Positions 1 through 10,908 of a stretch of DNA of 64,000 nt are shown piece by piece; the stretch's first letter is position 1, and every line of letters starts with the position of its first letter. The notes below the pieces were generated by a model. The model had not been told where the DNA came from and ran no database searches. It saw nothing but the letters and a program-made list of their open reading frames with translations. Made by a program: the position numbers and the translations under genes. Source of the stretch: Thiohalocapsa sp963698775 (GTDB taxonomy: Bacteria; Pseudomonadota; Gammaproteobacteria; Chromatiales; Chromatiaceae); the NCBI GenBank assembly GCA_963698775.1, contig CAVOSE010000001.1, positions 1-64,000 of the forward strand. The letters run 5' to 3'.

Positions 1-12
1 GCTGGAAGCAGC

Positions 13-792
13 CTAGCCTTCACTCCCGAGTAGGAGCGACTTGGCGGCGTTGATCTGCGCGGCCAGGTAGTCGGAGCCACCCCGATCAGGGTGCAGCTTT
101 TGCATCAGGCGCCGATGGGCATCGCGAATCGCATCCGCATCGGCTCCGGGTTCTAGGCCGAGGACGGCCCAGGCGTCGGCTTGACTCATACCCTGCGCGA
201 TACCGGTCCGGCTCTCGGAATTGGAGGCCGAACCCGTGTCCGCCGTCGCCGCGTCGCGCCAGTCCTCGCCGTGCTCTCGGTCCAGATAGGCCGTCAGCAC
301 CGCCGCGGACTGGGCATCGGAGTCCTGATACAGCTCCAGCATCCGCAGCACTTGCGCCAAATGCAGGTCGGACAACAATTGACCCGCGAACGGGCCCTCC
401 CTCACCGTCCCGTCCATGCGCCCGCTTTCATGATCCAGGGTCACGTCGAGGTATCGGGTGCGGATCGCGGAAGTCTGCCCAGACGCGCCCTGCCCCGCCG
501 ACGCCGGCGCGCCAAGCCCGCCAAGACCCAGCGCGCTGAGCGCCTGTTGGATCATCGGCAGCATACGCAGCAGGTTGGCCGCCCGCATCAGCACCGGAAC
601 GGCCGCCGCCATCGCCGCGAAGATCGGGTTCAGGCGCCCAGTCAACGTAGCCAGCAGCAACAAACCGATGCCGCCCCATAGCAGGGATTTGCGCAAAACC
701 GCGGCCACCTGATGCGGCGGCGTCTTGCGAAACCAGCTCAGGAACCACAGCAGGCCGATGACGACCACCAGCAGAATAATCAGGCGTCCCAT
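13..792 (-). CDS. Membrane-anchored J-domain (DnaJ-like) protein
   Basis: A 259-residue protein. Two or three hydrophobic segments lie near residues 2-20 and 35-72, and a short C-terminal J domain carries the diagnostic HPD tripeptide at about 234-236 (HPDRGG). The J domain normally stimulates the ATPase of a DnaK/Hsp70 partner, so this is probably an inner-membrane co-chaperone of the DjlC/Tim14-like kind; the partner is not visible here. I start at the ATG at 792 because the membrane segment begins there; the reading frame extends further upstream but that part looks non-coding. It follows the VWA gene by about 100 bases on the same strand and is probably co-transcribed with it. The family call is firm, the cellular role is inferred. 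Confidence 0.8.
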   Translation of the reverse strand: MGRLIILLVVVIGLLWFLSWFRKTPPHQVAAVLRKSLLWGGIGLLLLATLTGRLNPIFAAMAAAVPVLMRAANLLRMLPMIQQALSALGLGGLGAPASAGQGASGQTSAIRTRYLDVTLDHESGRMDGTVREGPFAGQLLSDLHLAQVLRMLELYQDSDAQSAAVLTAYLDREHGEDWRDAATADTGSASNSESRTGIAQGMSQADAWAVLGLEPGADADAIRDAHRRLMQKLHPDRGGSDYLAAQINAAKSLLLGSEG

Positions 793-893
793 ATGTCGAT
801 CTGGGCGATGCGTTGTAGTGAAACAATCATGTAAAGGGTACGACAGATCGAATGCCCATGCCGGGATGGCCGGCACACCGATGTTCCCTGGCC

Positions 894-1610
894 CTACTTT
901 CCCATCTGCCGTGTCAAGCGCAACACCTCGCCGCCGCGCTTGCGGCCGAAGTCCGCCAGTGCTTTGCGACCGCCAGCCGCAAACACGGCCACTGCGCTGA
1001 GCAAGTCCTTCAGCACCTGCGGACTGGCGGCATCGAATGGGCACCAGGCACCGCCGGACAGCCGCGCGATCTCCCGCAGCGCGCGCTCTGCGGTCGGATC
1101 ACGGCCCTCTTGGAACACGAACGCCGGGATGCCGAGCAGCCCCAACTTGCCGGCACGCCCGGCGAGGCGGTCCAGATCCTCCTCTACGCAGTCACCGACA
1201 AAGACCAGCGCATTGACCTGCCCGCGACCGGCCTCGGCGGCGGTATGCGCGAGCACGCGACCGATTTGGGTTAACCCGGCGGCGCAGCGCACCCGCGTCA
1301 TCAACGGCAACAGCTCGTCGGCGCTGGCGCACCAGGACGACGCATGGAAGTCTTGGTAGCCGCCGTAGTGGCAGAGCTGCACCTCAAGCCCGCCAAGGTC
1401 ACCGGTCTCTTGGAACATCGCGGCCTGGATACCGGCGGCCCGGTCCCAACTCGGCTCGCGGCTCGCGGTGGCGTCCATGGCGAAGATCAGGCGCCCGCGC
1501 ACGCCCGACTCAGGCCGCGGCGGTACAGATGCCACTTGTCGCAGGAAGGCGTCGACCTCAGCGGAGGTGGACTGAGTTTGGAGGTCTTTACCGGAGCGGT
1601 CTCGGCTCAT
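894..1610 (-). CDS. VWA-domain protein
   Basis: A 238-residue soluble protein with a von Willebrand factor A fold. The MIDAS metal site is readable as D46-A-T48-A-S50, a T-for-S variant of the usual DxSxS, after a hydrophobic beta strand. Later segments match the remaining VWA strands (ALVFVGD near 135-140, GIPAFVF near 160). There is no signal peptide, so it is likely cytoplasmic. VWA proteins mediate metal-dependent protein contacts and do not point to a specific reaction. It lies upstream of the J-domain gene and is divergent from the DUF533/TerB-like gene, a grouping reminiscent of Ter-type stress modules. No strong ribosome binding site is seen before the chosen ATG, so the start is tentative. 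Confidence 0.75.
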   Translation of the reverse strand: MSRDRSGKDLQTQSTSAEVDAFLRQVASVPPRPESGVRGRLIFAMDATASREPSWDRAAGIQAAMFQETGDLGGLEVQLCHYGGYQDFHASSWCASADELLPLMTRVRCAAGLTQIGRVLAHTAAEAGRGQVNALVFVGDCVEEDLDRLAGRAGKLGLLGIPAFVFQEGRDPTAERALREIARLSGGAWCPFDAASPQVLKDLLSAVAVFAAGGRKALADFGRKRGGEVLRLTRQMGK

Positions 1611-1815
1611 TGCGGTCGGTCGTCGTGGAGGGCCCTTGCTTGTTTCTATTAAGTTGGTGCCGTCGGCGCCGTTTCCAGCACGCGAGCAGGATGGTCTGGA
1701 TCTACATCAACACCCCCACGCGTCATCCGTCAAAGCCGGCCACGACCCGATGCACCGTCTGGTCTACACTTGCGGCGCCGAGAACCCACACCCTACGCCA
1801 ACGGAGGAACTGAAA

Positions 1816-2520
1816 ATGGCTTTGAAAGACATGCTCGACCAGATGCTTGCGGCCGGCCGCGACCTAGCGACCCAGGGGCAAGCCTACGCGGAAGAGAAGC
1901 TGCAGATACCAAGCGAGGGACCGGAGCGGGACACGGCCCTGTCGAATCTCGGCAAGGGCGCCCTCGCAGGCGGTGCGCTGACCTTGCTGCTCGGCACCGG
2001 CGCCGGTCGCAAGCTGGCAGGCACCGCGGCGGCCCTCGGCGGCCTTGGAGCCCTGGGCAAGGTCGCTTACGACGCCTTTCAGACCTGGCAGAACGACCAG
2101 ACCAGCGCGGGGCAACTGAGCGTAATGCAACAGACCGGCACGCCGATCGGCGAATTATCCAACGACGCCGCCGAACAGCGCAGCCGCGCCCTGTTTCGCG
2201 CCATGATCGCCGCCGCCAAGGCCGATGGTCACATTGACGCTGCGGAACGGGCCGCCATCCAAGACGCCAGCGTGCAGATCGGGCTCGACGACGACACGCG
2301 ACTGATGCTGGAAGCAGAGTTGGCGCGTCCGCTGGACGCCGCCGAGATCGCCGCCGGCGCCGACTCACCGGAGGCAGCTGCCGAGATTTACCTGGCCTCG
2401 CTGTTCGTCATCGACCTCGACCAGCCGATCGAGCGCGCCTACTTAGACCAACTTGCAGTGGCACTGAACCTGCAACCGGGCTTGGCGCGGCAATTGGAGG
2501 CCCAAGCGCAGGCCGCCTGA
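1816..2520 (+). CDS. DUF533 / TerB-like protein
   Basis: A 234-residue protein. A Gly/Ala-rich hydrophobic stretch near residues 45-85 is followed by a helical, acidic C-terminal half (about 125-230) of the kind seen in DUF533 (YebE) and TerB-like proteins. The ATG at 1816 is chosen because GGAGG (1803-1807) lies at good spacing before it; the longer open frame upstream lacks this. The biochemical role of DUF533 is not established; TerB-type domains are linked to tellurite and envelope stress. It is divergent from the VWA/J-domain pair and followed after about 80 bases by a small lipoprotein gene. Confidence 0.8.
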   Translation: MALKDMLDQMLAAGRDLATQGQAYAEEKLQIPSEGPERDTALSNLGKGALAGGALTLLLGTGAGRKLAGTAAALGGLGALGKVAYDAFQTWQNDQTSAGQLSVMQQTGTPIGELSNDAAEQRSRALFRAMIAAAKADGHIDAAERAAIQDASVQIGLDDDTRLMLEAELARPLDAAEIAAGADSPEAAAEIYLASLFVIDLDQPIERAYLDQLAVALNLQPGLARQLEAQAQAA

Positions 2521-2564
2521 TGCAACCGACGCCTGGGTGATCCATAACATCCAGGCGCTTAGAA

Positions 2565-2590
2565 GATTTCTGTCAAATCTCATATCAGCC
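2565..2590. repeat. Remnant of the terminal repeat of the 158 bp element
   Basis: These 26 bases match the inverted right end of the element at 56943-57101 with about two mismatches (GATTTCTGTCAAATCTC, then TA and CAGC). No second end is seen nearby. The fragment stops directly before the AAGGAG that serves the lipoprotein gene starting at 2603. It is read as a solo end or deletion remnant. Confidence 0.5.
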
Positions 2591-2602
2591 AAGGAGATCA
2601 TC

Positions 2603-2842
2603 GTGTTTCGGATGCAGTTGTCCATTGTCGCCCTCGCCCTCTCACCGCTGCTGATTGGTTGCAGTGATGCACCGGACCGGTCCGCACAGCCGGATCAGCT
2701 CGAGAAATTGAATCAGGTCGTCGAGCGATTTCCCGCTCTGGAGCCAGCCAGACGGGCTGCTAACGCCGATGGCGTCATCACCGAGCATGAGATCATCGGC
2801 ATCTTCGAGCAGGCGCAGGCATTGGCTCCGCCAGGCGGCTGA
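2603..2842 (+). CDS. Small putative lipoprotein
   Basis: A 79-residue product. The GTG start at 2603 is supported by AAGGAG at 2591-2596 with 6 bases spacing; a second possible start is the ATG at 2612. An N-terminal signal ends in the lipobox L-I-G-C, so the mature protein would be lipidated at the cysteine near residue 18. The remainder is charged and contains a segment (ANADGVITEHEI) that resembles half of an EF-hand. I do not recognise a named family. It follows the DUF533 gene on the same strand and could be co-expressed with it. Confidence 0.65.
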   Translation: MFRMQLSIVALALSPLLIGCSDAPDRSAQPDQLEKLNQVVERFPALEPARRAANADGVITEHEIIGIFEQAQALAPPGG

Positions 2843-2887
2843 GCGAACCTCCTAGCCAAGGCGACTGTGCAAGTCTTCGCTGTAGAG

Positions 2888-2968
2888 GGGTAGAGCGCCG
2901 CTAAACCAATGCGGGGTATCGCCTAAGTCGCTGATTGATGGGTTTCGCTTCGCTCTACCCATCTTACG
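2888..2968. repeat. GATGGGT hairpin repeat with a degenerate inverted partner
   Basis: At 2937-2968 a GATGGGT...ACCCATC hairpin surrounds a TTCGCTTCGCTCT core. The same unit in the opposite orientation is at 56694-56724. A degenerate inverted copy lies just upstream at 2888-2907 (GGGTAGAGCGCCGC and following). It sits between the lipoprotein gene and the efflux pump gene, which converge, and may act as a small extragenic palindrome. Confidence 0.55.
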
Positions 2969-3017
2969 CGGGGTCGGCTGTCGCGGGGCTTCAGCAGGAC
3001 TTGCACAGTCTCAAGAC

Positions 3018-4292
3018 TTAGGGCGTCGCCGCTTCACCCCCGGCACGATCCTCCGCCACCTCGACCCCAGCGCCCGCGCAGGTGCCGATGGCACAGATCA
3101 ACCAATAACACAGCAGCGCCAGCAGACCGCAGGCGGCCATGCCCAGCAGCAACGGGCGAGCGCTGCCGTCGTGCAACAGGCTCACGACGGAACCCGTGAG
3201 CGCGCCAAAGCCAAAGCGGGCGGCGCCGGCGAATGCCGATGCGGTCCCGGCCATGTTTGGGAAATAGGCCATGAATCCGGCCATGGCGTTGCCGAGCACG
3301 ATGCCGGCCATGGCGATGTAGCCGCCGGCAGCCGCGGCGACCAGCCACAGTGTCGGCTGCGACAACCAGGCCACGCCCAACAGCACCAGTGCCGCCATCC
3401 CCTGCACCCCGAGCCCGATCCGCAGTAACCGTTCCGCCCCATAACGGGGGACGAGACGCGCATTGATGAACGAGAACAGCATCGCAGCCATGATGTTGAT
3501 GCCGAACAGTGGACCAAACCAGGCCGGCGGGACGCCGTAGAGATCGATGTAGACATCGGGCGAGGTGACGATGAAGACCATCATGCCGCCAAAACTCGCC
3601 GCACTGGTGAGCAGATAACCCAGCGCCGCTGAATGACCCAGCAACCGTCGATAGTTGCCGAGAACCGCTCGCGGCCGTAACTGATGGCGGCGTTCGGCGG
3701 GCAGCGTTTCAGGCATGCCGCGGAAGAAGACGAGCGCAACCAGCAGCGAGATCGCGAATAGCGCGACGAACACCCAGCGCCAACTCGCGTAGAGGATGAT
3801 CACCCCGCCCACGCTGGGTGCAAGCAGCGGCGCCAGCGCCATCACCAACATCACCAGGCCCATCACCCGCGCATAATCGTCGCGCTCGAACAGATCGCGC
3901 ACCAGTGCCGGAACCGTCACCGCCACGGCCGCACCGCCGACGGCCTGCACCGCCCGCGCGAAGAGCATCATCGGCATGCTCGTCGCGAAGGCACAGCCGA
4001 TGTCCGCCAAAAGGAAGATCGCCAACCCCAGACCAATGGTGGCACGGCGTCCGTAGACATCGGACAGCGGCCCTAACACCAGCTGTGCCGCGGCGAACAC
4101 GCCTAGATACACCGTGACGCTGAGTTGCACCAGGGCGACCGGGGAGCCGAGATCCCGCGCAATGGTCGGGATGCTCGGCAGGTACATGTCGATGGCGAAA
4201 GGCGTCAGCGCCGACAGGAGACCCAGTATCACAAGCAGCAGCGGGCGAAGTGTCGCCGGCGCCGTGGTTGCTGTTCCCTGGGGGCTACTCAA
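3018..4292 (-). CDS. Bcr/CflA-type MFS multidrug efflux transporter
   Basis: A 424-residue major facilitator protein with about 12 predicted membrane spans. The first span ends in the Bcr/CflA-like FAIDMYLPS motif, and the cytoplasmic loop 2-3 has the MFS signature (GPLSDVYGRR). Members of this family export drugs such as bicyclomycin or chloramphenicol by proton antiport at the inner membrane; the substrate here is unknown. Its ATG overlaps the stop codon of the upstream hydrolase-OsmC gene by 4 bases, so the two are translationally coupled in one operon. Length is normal for the family. Confidence 0.88.
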   Translation of the reverse strand: MSSPQGTATTAPATLRPLLLVILGLLSALTPFAIDMYLPSIPTIARDLGSPVALVQLSVTVYLGVFAAAQLVLGPLSDVYGRRATIGLGLAIFLLADIGCAFATSMPMMLFARAVQAVGGAAVAVTVPALVRDLFERDDYARVMGLVMLVMALAPLLAPSVGGVIILYASWRWVFVALFAISLLVALVFFRGMPETLPAERRHQLRPRAVLGNYRRLLGHSAALGYLLTSAASFGGMMVFIVTSPDVYIDLYGVPPAWFGPLFGINIMAAMLFSFINARLVPRYGAERLLRIGLGVQGMAALVLLGVAWLSQPTLWLVAAAAGGYIAMAGIVLGNAMAGFMAYFPNMAGTASAFAGAARFGFGALTGSVVSLLHDGSARPLLLGMAACGLLALLCYWLICAIGTCAGAGVEVAEDRAGGEAATP

Positions 4293-5629
4293 ACGCGACC
4301 ACTATCGGCGGATGGGGTATCGCCGGAGGGCGGGCTGTCGTCGCCGAAATCGTCGAACGATCCGGTTCCGGTATCGGTCACAACGCAGGGCTTGGATTGC
4401 AGGGTGCGATGGACCGGGCAGCGGTCAGCGACCGCGAGCAGACGTTCGCGCTGCGCCTCGCTGAGATCCCCGGTGAGATCGATGCGGCGCGTAATGCGGT
4501 CGATCTTGCGGCCCTCTGTACTCGAAGTGGGGACTGTGGTGTCCAGATCAGAATTCGCAGCACAATCCTGCGCGTGGACCCGGTGATGCCGCAGCCGCAC
4601 CTCGACATCGTCCAGCGGCAACCCCTTGTGCTCGGCATACAGTCGAATGGTCATCGACGTGCAAGCGCCCAGCGCCATGAGCAGCAGATCGTAAGGAGAA
4701 GGCCCCAGATCCGAGCCGCCGACGGACCTGGGCTCGTCCGCGAGTAGTTGATGGTGCTCGCTGTAGAGTCCGCGCAAGAAGCGGGTGTCGCGCTCCGTCA
4801 CGACGACCTCGCCGGACCCCACCGCTGGCGCGGTTCCAGCGCCCAATTCCTCGCCATGCTGACGCAATCCAAGGTACCGACTGGCCCAAGCGACCAAGGT
4901 CTCGGCCACGTACTCCGCGTCCTCGCGGTTGGTCAGCAGGTGGTCGGCATCGCACAGGGAGATAAAGCTCTTTGGATGTAGCGCGGCGCGATAGATCTTG
5001 GCCGCCTCCTCGATGGGCACGATCTCGTCGACGGGCGAATGGAACACAAGCAGCGCTCGCTTCAAGCGCCGAATATGCTCCGCGTCCGCATAATTTCCGA
5101 GGTCATCGAGGAACTGGCGCCGCACGCGAAAGCGCCGGTACCCCACCTTCACCTCCGCCTCGCCGGTGCGCTCCAGTTCGTCCCGGGCGCCACTGAAGAG
5201 ATGCTGCACATGACCGGGCGTGGCCGGTGAGGCGATGGTGACGACGGCCTCGACCGATGCCAATTGCGGCGCCGCCGCCAGCACCGCGGCCCCGCCGAGG
5301 CTATGGCCGACGATGAGTGCCGGCGCCTGATAGTCCCGCTCGAGCTTGCGCGCGGCGGCGATCAGATCCTGCACATTGGACGTGAAGTTGGTGTTGGCGA
5401 AGTCACCGTCGCTGTTGCCGAGCCCGGTGAAATCGAACCGCAGTACGGCAATGCCGCGCGCCGCCAGGGCTCTGCTGATACGGGACGCCGCGGCGATGTC
5501 CTTGCCGCAGGTGAAACAGTGCGCAAACAGGGCGTAGCGCAAGGTCTGCACGCCGGCCGGCGGTGTCTCCAGCAGGCCAGCGAGGAGATGCCCTTCGGCA
5601 TTCTCGAAATCCACTTTGATACGCGCCAT
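4289..5629 (-). CDS. Bifunctional alpha/beta hydrolase-OsmC protein
   Basis: A 446-residue fusion. Residues 1-255 form an alpha/beta hydrolase with nucleophile elbow GHSLGG (Ser110) and likely acid and base at Asp201 and His230. Residues about 270-420 form an OsmC/Ohr domain with the two conserved cysteines at 323 (LGACTSM) and 404 (CPVHRTL), which in the family reduce organic hydroperoxides. This fused architecture is known in proteobacteria. The natural ester and peroxide substrates are unknown; a coupled role in detoxifying lipid-derived peroxides is inference. It is the first gene of a two-gene operon with the MFS pump, with a 4-base overlap. Confidence 0.9.
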   Translation of the reverse strand: MARIKVDFENAEGHLLAGLLETPPAGVQTLRYALFAHCFTCGKDIAAASRISRALAARGIAVLRFDFTGLGNSDGDFANTNFTSNVQDLIAAARKLERDYQAPALIVGHSLGGAAVLAAAPQLASVEAVVTIASPATPGHVQHLFSGARDELERTGEAEVKVGYRRFRVRRQFLDDLGNYADAEHIRRLKRALLVFHSPVDEIVPIEEAAKIYRAALHPKSFISLCDADHLLTNREDAEYVAETLVAWASRYLGLRQHGEELGAGTAPAVGSGEVVVTERDTRFLRGLYSEHHQLLADEPRSVGGSDLGPSPYDLLLMALGACTSMTIRLYAEHKGLPLDDVEVRLRHHRVHAQDCAANSDLDTTVPTSSTEGRKIDRITRRIDLTGDLSEAQRERLLAVADRCPVHRTLQSKPCVVTDTGTGSFDDFGDDSPPSGDTPSADSGRV

Positions 5630-5757
5630 GGCCAGCTCCCCAAAAAGCCCCGCAGAGGCGGCCGTTTCGCTGCCTCAAGCTCAAATCACGCTCTGCCGCT
5701 CGCAACCGGCCGCCGGCAGCCAGGTGATGCGATGACCGCGCGCAAGCATCGCGACGG

Positions 5758-5901
5758 TTACCGTGTCGAGGTTGAATCGATGGAACCCGAGAGCTGCCCG
5801 TAGATCGTTGCTTCTGAAGACGGCTCGTCAATCAGTTCTGACGGCTCCTGGCTCGCACAAGCAGTCAGGCAAAGCAGCAAGACGGGAATGAGCAGCTTCA
5901 T
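5758..5901 (-). CDS. Very small putative lipoprotein
   Basis: A 47-residue product starting at the ATG at 5901. A basic N-terminus and a leucine-rich core are followed by the lipobox L-T-A-C, predicting lipidation at about residue 14. The short mature tail is Ser/Glu-rich. It resembles entericidin-like or other tiny lipoproteins only in general form; no family is recognised. The ribosome binding site is weak and nothing follows in the same operon, so the gene call rests on the signal sequence. Confidence 0.5.
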   Translation of the reverse strand: MKLLIPVLLLCLTACASQEPSELIDEPSSEATIYGQLSGSIDSTSTR

Positions 5902-6101
5902 CGTTTCGGTTTCCGGATGGTGTAGATCCGCTGGACTGCAGACCGCGTGACATACATATCGGGGCAACGGCGCGGAAAAAAGCCCGACATAGCAAGACGT
6001 GACATCATTTGACGGCCGATAGAGCGACGCACCGCCCCATACCCGGAGGTACCCGAATCCAAGCCGAGCACTCGAGGTACCGAACGGCTCGGCCCGAAAC
6101 G

Positions 6102-6128
6102 AAAAACGGCCTACCGAAGTAGGCCGTT
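6102..6128 (-). terminator. Rho-independent terminator of the tRNA operon
   Basis: A perfect 10 bp stem (6105-6114 with 6119-6128) closes a UUCG tetraloop as read on the minus strand and runs into five U residues. It begins 8 bases after the 3' CCA of tRNA-Glu. Confidence 0.92.
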
Positions 6129-6136
6129 ACTTGAAA

Positions 6137-6212
6137 TGGCGTCCCCACGGGGATTCGAACCCCGGTTGCCGCCGTGAAAGGGCGGTGTCCTAGGCCTCTA
6201 GACGATGGGGAC
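6137..6212 (-). tRNA. tRNA-Glu (anticodon TTC)
   Basis: A 76-base cloverleaf including an encoded 3' CCA. The acceptor stem begins GTCCCCA. The anticodon stem-loop reads CCGCC-CTTTCAC-GGCGG, giving anticodon TTC. The T arm has the usual GGTTCGAATCC. It is transcribed after tRNA-Ala and just before a strong terminator. Confidence 0.97.
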
Positions 6213-6298
6213 AGGAGGCCGATGTCACTTAATCTAGCCCGGCTGGACGGTCAGATGTTTCCAGCGCCGAAGAGGGGCTTGAGACGGCGTGACATGTT

Positions 6299-6374
6299 TG
6301 GTGGAGCCAGGCGGGATCGAACCGCCGACCTCAACACTGCCAGTGTTGCGCTCTCCCAGCTGAGCTATGGCCCC
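6299..6374 (-). tRNA. tRNA-Ala (anticodon GGC)
   Basis: A 76-base cloverleaf with encoded CCA. The acceptor stem begins GGGGCCA. The anticodon loop CTGGCAG lies between CAACA and TGTTG, so the anticodon is GGC. It is the first gene of a two-tRNA minus-strand operon with tRNA-Glu 86 bases downstream. Confidence 0.97.
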
Positions 6375-6390
6375 GTTCAGGAAGCCGCGT

Positions 6391-6419
6391 ATTCTAGGGG
6401 GCATTGCGCCCGTTGTCTA
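6391..6419 (-). promoter_or_regulatory. Sigma70-type promoter of the tRNA-Ala/tRNA-Glu operon
   Basis: On the minus strand the -35 TAGACA (6414-6419) and the -10 TAGAAT (6391-6396) are separated by exactly 17 bases. tRNA-Ala begins 16 bases past the -10, consistent with a short 5' leader. Confidence 0.7.
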
Positions 6420-6567
6420 GACTTTCTTGCGGCCCAGACCAACTGCAGGCGCCTGAGTCGTCAAGTCAGCCGATCGGCGGCGTGGCGATGCGGCCCTCAG
6501 AGTGACGCATTGACGCGTTGTCCGCGGCGACGGGGGTTCCTTAAGGCCCAATTTTCAGCCCGACCTG

Positions 6568-6598
6568 CCTTGTGTAGTACCCTACTGGTAGCCATGTA
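6568..6598 (+). promoter_or_regulatory. Sigma32-like promoter of htpX
   Basis: CCTTGTG (6568-6574), a 15-base spacer and AGCCATGTA (6590-6598) resemble the heat-shock consensus CTTGAA / CCCCATNTA. The location about 40 bases before the htpX start and the known heat-shock control of htpX in other gammaproteobacteria support the reading. Confidence 0.45.
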
Positions 6599-6640
6599 AA
6601 TGGCGCTCGACTATCCCCTGATTTAAGGAGTCTACCCGAG

Positions 6641-7513
6641 ATGTTGAGAGTCCTGCTCTATGTCGCGACCAACTTCGCGATCCTGGCTGTCCTGTTCGTT
6701 GTCCTGAACATCCTAGGCATCAGCAGCACCCAGGGTAGCGGGTTGCTGATCATGGCACTGCTGTTCGGCTTCGGCGGTTCGATGATCTCGCTGTTCATCT
6801 CCAAGTGGATGGCAAAACGCTCAATGGGCGTGCAAATCATCGAGCAGCCGACCACACCGTTCGAGCAGTGGCTGTTCGAAATCGTGCGTCGGCAATCGGA
6901 GCAAAGCGGTATCCGGATGCCAGAGGTGGGCATCTTCGACTCGCCGGAGCCGAACGCCTTCGCCACGGGTTGGAACCGCAACGACGCCCTAGTTGCGGTC
7001 AGCACCGGTTTGCTGCAGAACATGAACAAGGACGAGGTGGAGGCCGTGGTCGGCCATGAAATCAGCCACGTCGCCAATGGCGACATGGTGACATTGGCAT
7101 TGATCCAAGGCGTGCTGAACACCTTCGTGATCATACTGGCACGCATCATCGGCGGCGTCGTCGACTCGGCCTTGCGCGGACAGAACGACGAAGGCGGCCC
7201 CGGCATTGGCTACTTCGTTGTGTCCATCATTGCCGAGATCGTGCTCGGCGTGCTGGCATCCATTATCGTCATGTGGTTCTCCCGCTACCGCGAGTTTCAT
7301 GCTGACGCCGGGGGTGCTCGCCTTGCGGGACCCGATAAGATGATCGGCGCACTGCGAGCGTTGCAGCGGGTGCACGAGCCCCACGATCTCCCCGCGGGCG
7401 AGTTCGCTGCATTCGGTATCTCTGGCAACATCGGCGATGGCCTGAAGAAGCTCTTCTCCAGCCATCCGCCGCTCGAAGAGCGTATAGCGGCCCTGGAGAA
7501 CGCTCGCCGCTGA
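6641..7513 (+). CDS. htpX: Membrane zinc metalloprotease HtpX
   Basis: A 290-residue M48-family protease that helps clear damaged inner-membrane proteins together with FtsH. Two N-terminal membrane spans (about 5-25 and 35-55) precede the zinc motif HEISH at 139-143. Two further spans follow at about 155-212, and the third zinc ligand is probably the Glu in the REFHAD segment near 222. Length and order match E. coli HtpX. An AAGGAG lies about 12 bases before the ATG. It is followed by uvrA on the same strand after 167 bases, including a GC-rich hairpin, so joint transcription is uncertain. Confidence 0.97.
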   Translation: MLRVLLYVATNFAILAVLFVVLNILGISSTQGSGLLIMALLFGFGGSMISLFISKWMAKRSMGVQIIEQPTTPFEQWLFEIVRRQSEQSGIRMPEVGIFDSPEPNAFATGWNRNDALVAVSTGLLQNMNKDEVEAVVGHEISHVANGDMVTLALIQGVLNTFVIILARIIGGVVDSALRGQNDEGGPGIGYFVVSIIAEIVLGVLASIIVMWFSRYREFHADAGGARLAGPDKMIGALRALQRVHEPHDLPAGEFAAFGISGNIGDGLKKLFSSHPPLEERIAALENARR

Positions 7514-7529
7514 TATCGACCAAATCCAT

Positions 7530-7547
7530 GGGGGCAAACCTGCCCCC
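7530..7547 (+). other. GC-rich hairpin downstream of htpX
   Basis: GGGGGCA (7530-7536) and TGCCCCC (7541-7547) form a perfect 7 bp stem with a 4-base loop, 17 bases after the htpX stop. No U-run follows, so it is either a factor-dependent end or an mRNA-stabilising structure. Confidence 0.4.
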
Positions 7548-7680
7548 GGTTCCGCGCCGCTGGGATGCGGCATCGCCGCCAGCGAGCAACCACAACGTCC
7601 GCGTTGTTGAGGTGTTCGCATCACGTGGCGGCTTCGCCAGTGACTGGGACACATGACGGCGCCACGATCGCTCACCGACC

Positions 7681-10506
<2,826 letters not shown>

Positions 10507-10908
10507 TTCCGGCTCCCGACGCTCCGAGCTCCGACGACTCGCGGAGCACTCGGCGAACGAGACCGTTCGGGCCAATAGGCACACTGTCACGTCAGCACCG
10601 GGCCACCTCCCTATCGCCGCCGCACCGAGAAACCGGTCGGCTAGAAGACCTGGGCAGCAACATCGGCCGCAACCATCATCAGCAGACAGCTAACACTCAA
10701 ATCCAAATTAAGAACCTGCCCAAGCACCCTGACTTTCGGAGAATTTTTTTCGCGCTTCCTCTTGTCTTTCCCGGAATGCCAGCCTATGCTGAAGCCATGC
10801 ATGGTCGTGGGGGGCTCGGCCTAGTCGGGGGACACGGCGCCAACTTGGGCGCCGAGGCCGGGCGTTTTTGGTTCGACCAGCCAGGATTCATTTCGGGGGA
10901 ACATCAAG
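10507..10908. other. 402-base intergenic region before the Tat hydrolase gene
   Basis: No convincing gene. It holds an AT-rich patch with seven T residues near 10744-10751 and, near 10835-10860, a self-complementary GGCGCC...GGCGCC hairpin followed by a short T-run. The downstream gene has GGGGGA a few bases before its ATG. I could not match the structure to a riboswitch class I know. Confidence 0.5.

Noticed and set aside
10835..10860. GGCGCC hairpin with a short T-run, considered as a riboswitch or attenuator
   Set aside because: No known aptamer sequence is recognised and several alternative pairings exist; left as an undefined structure.
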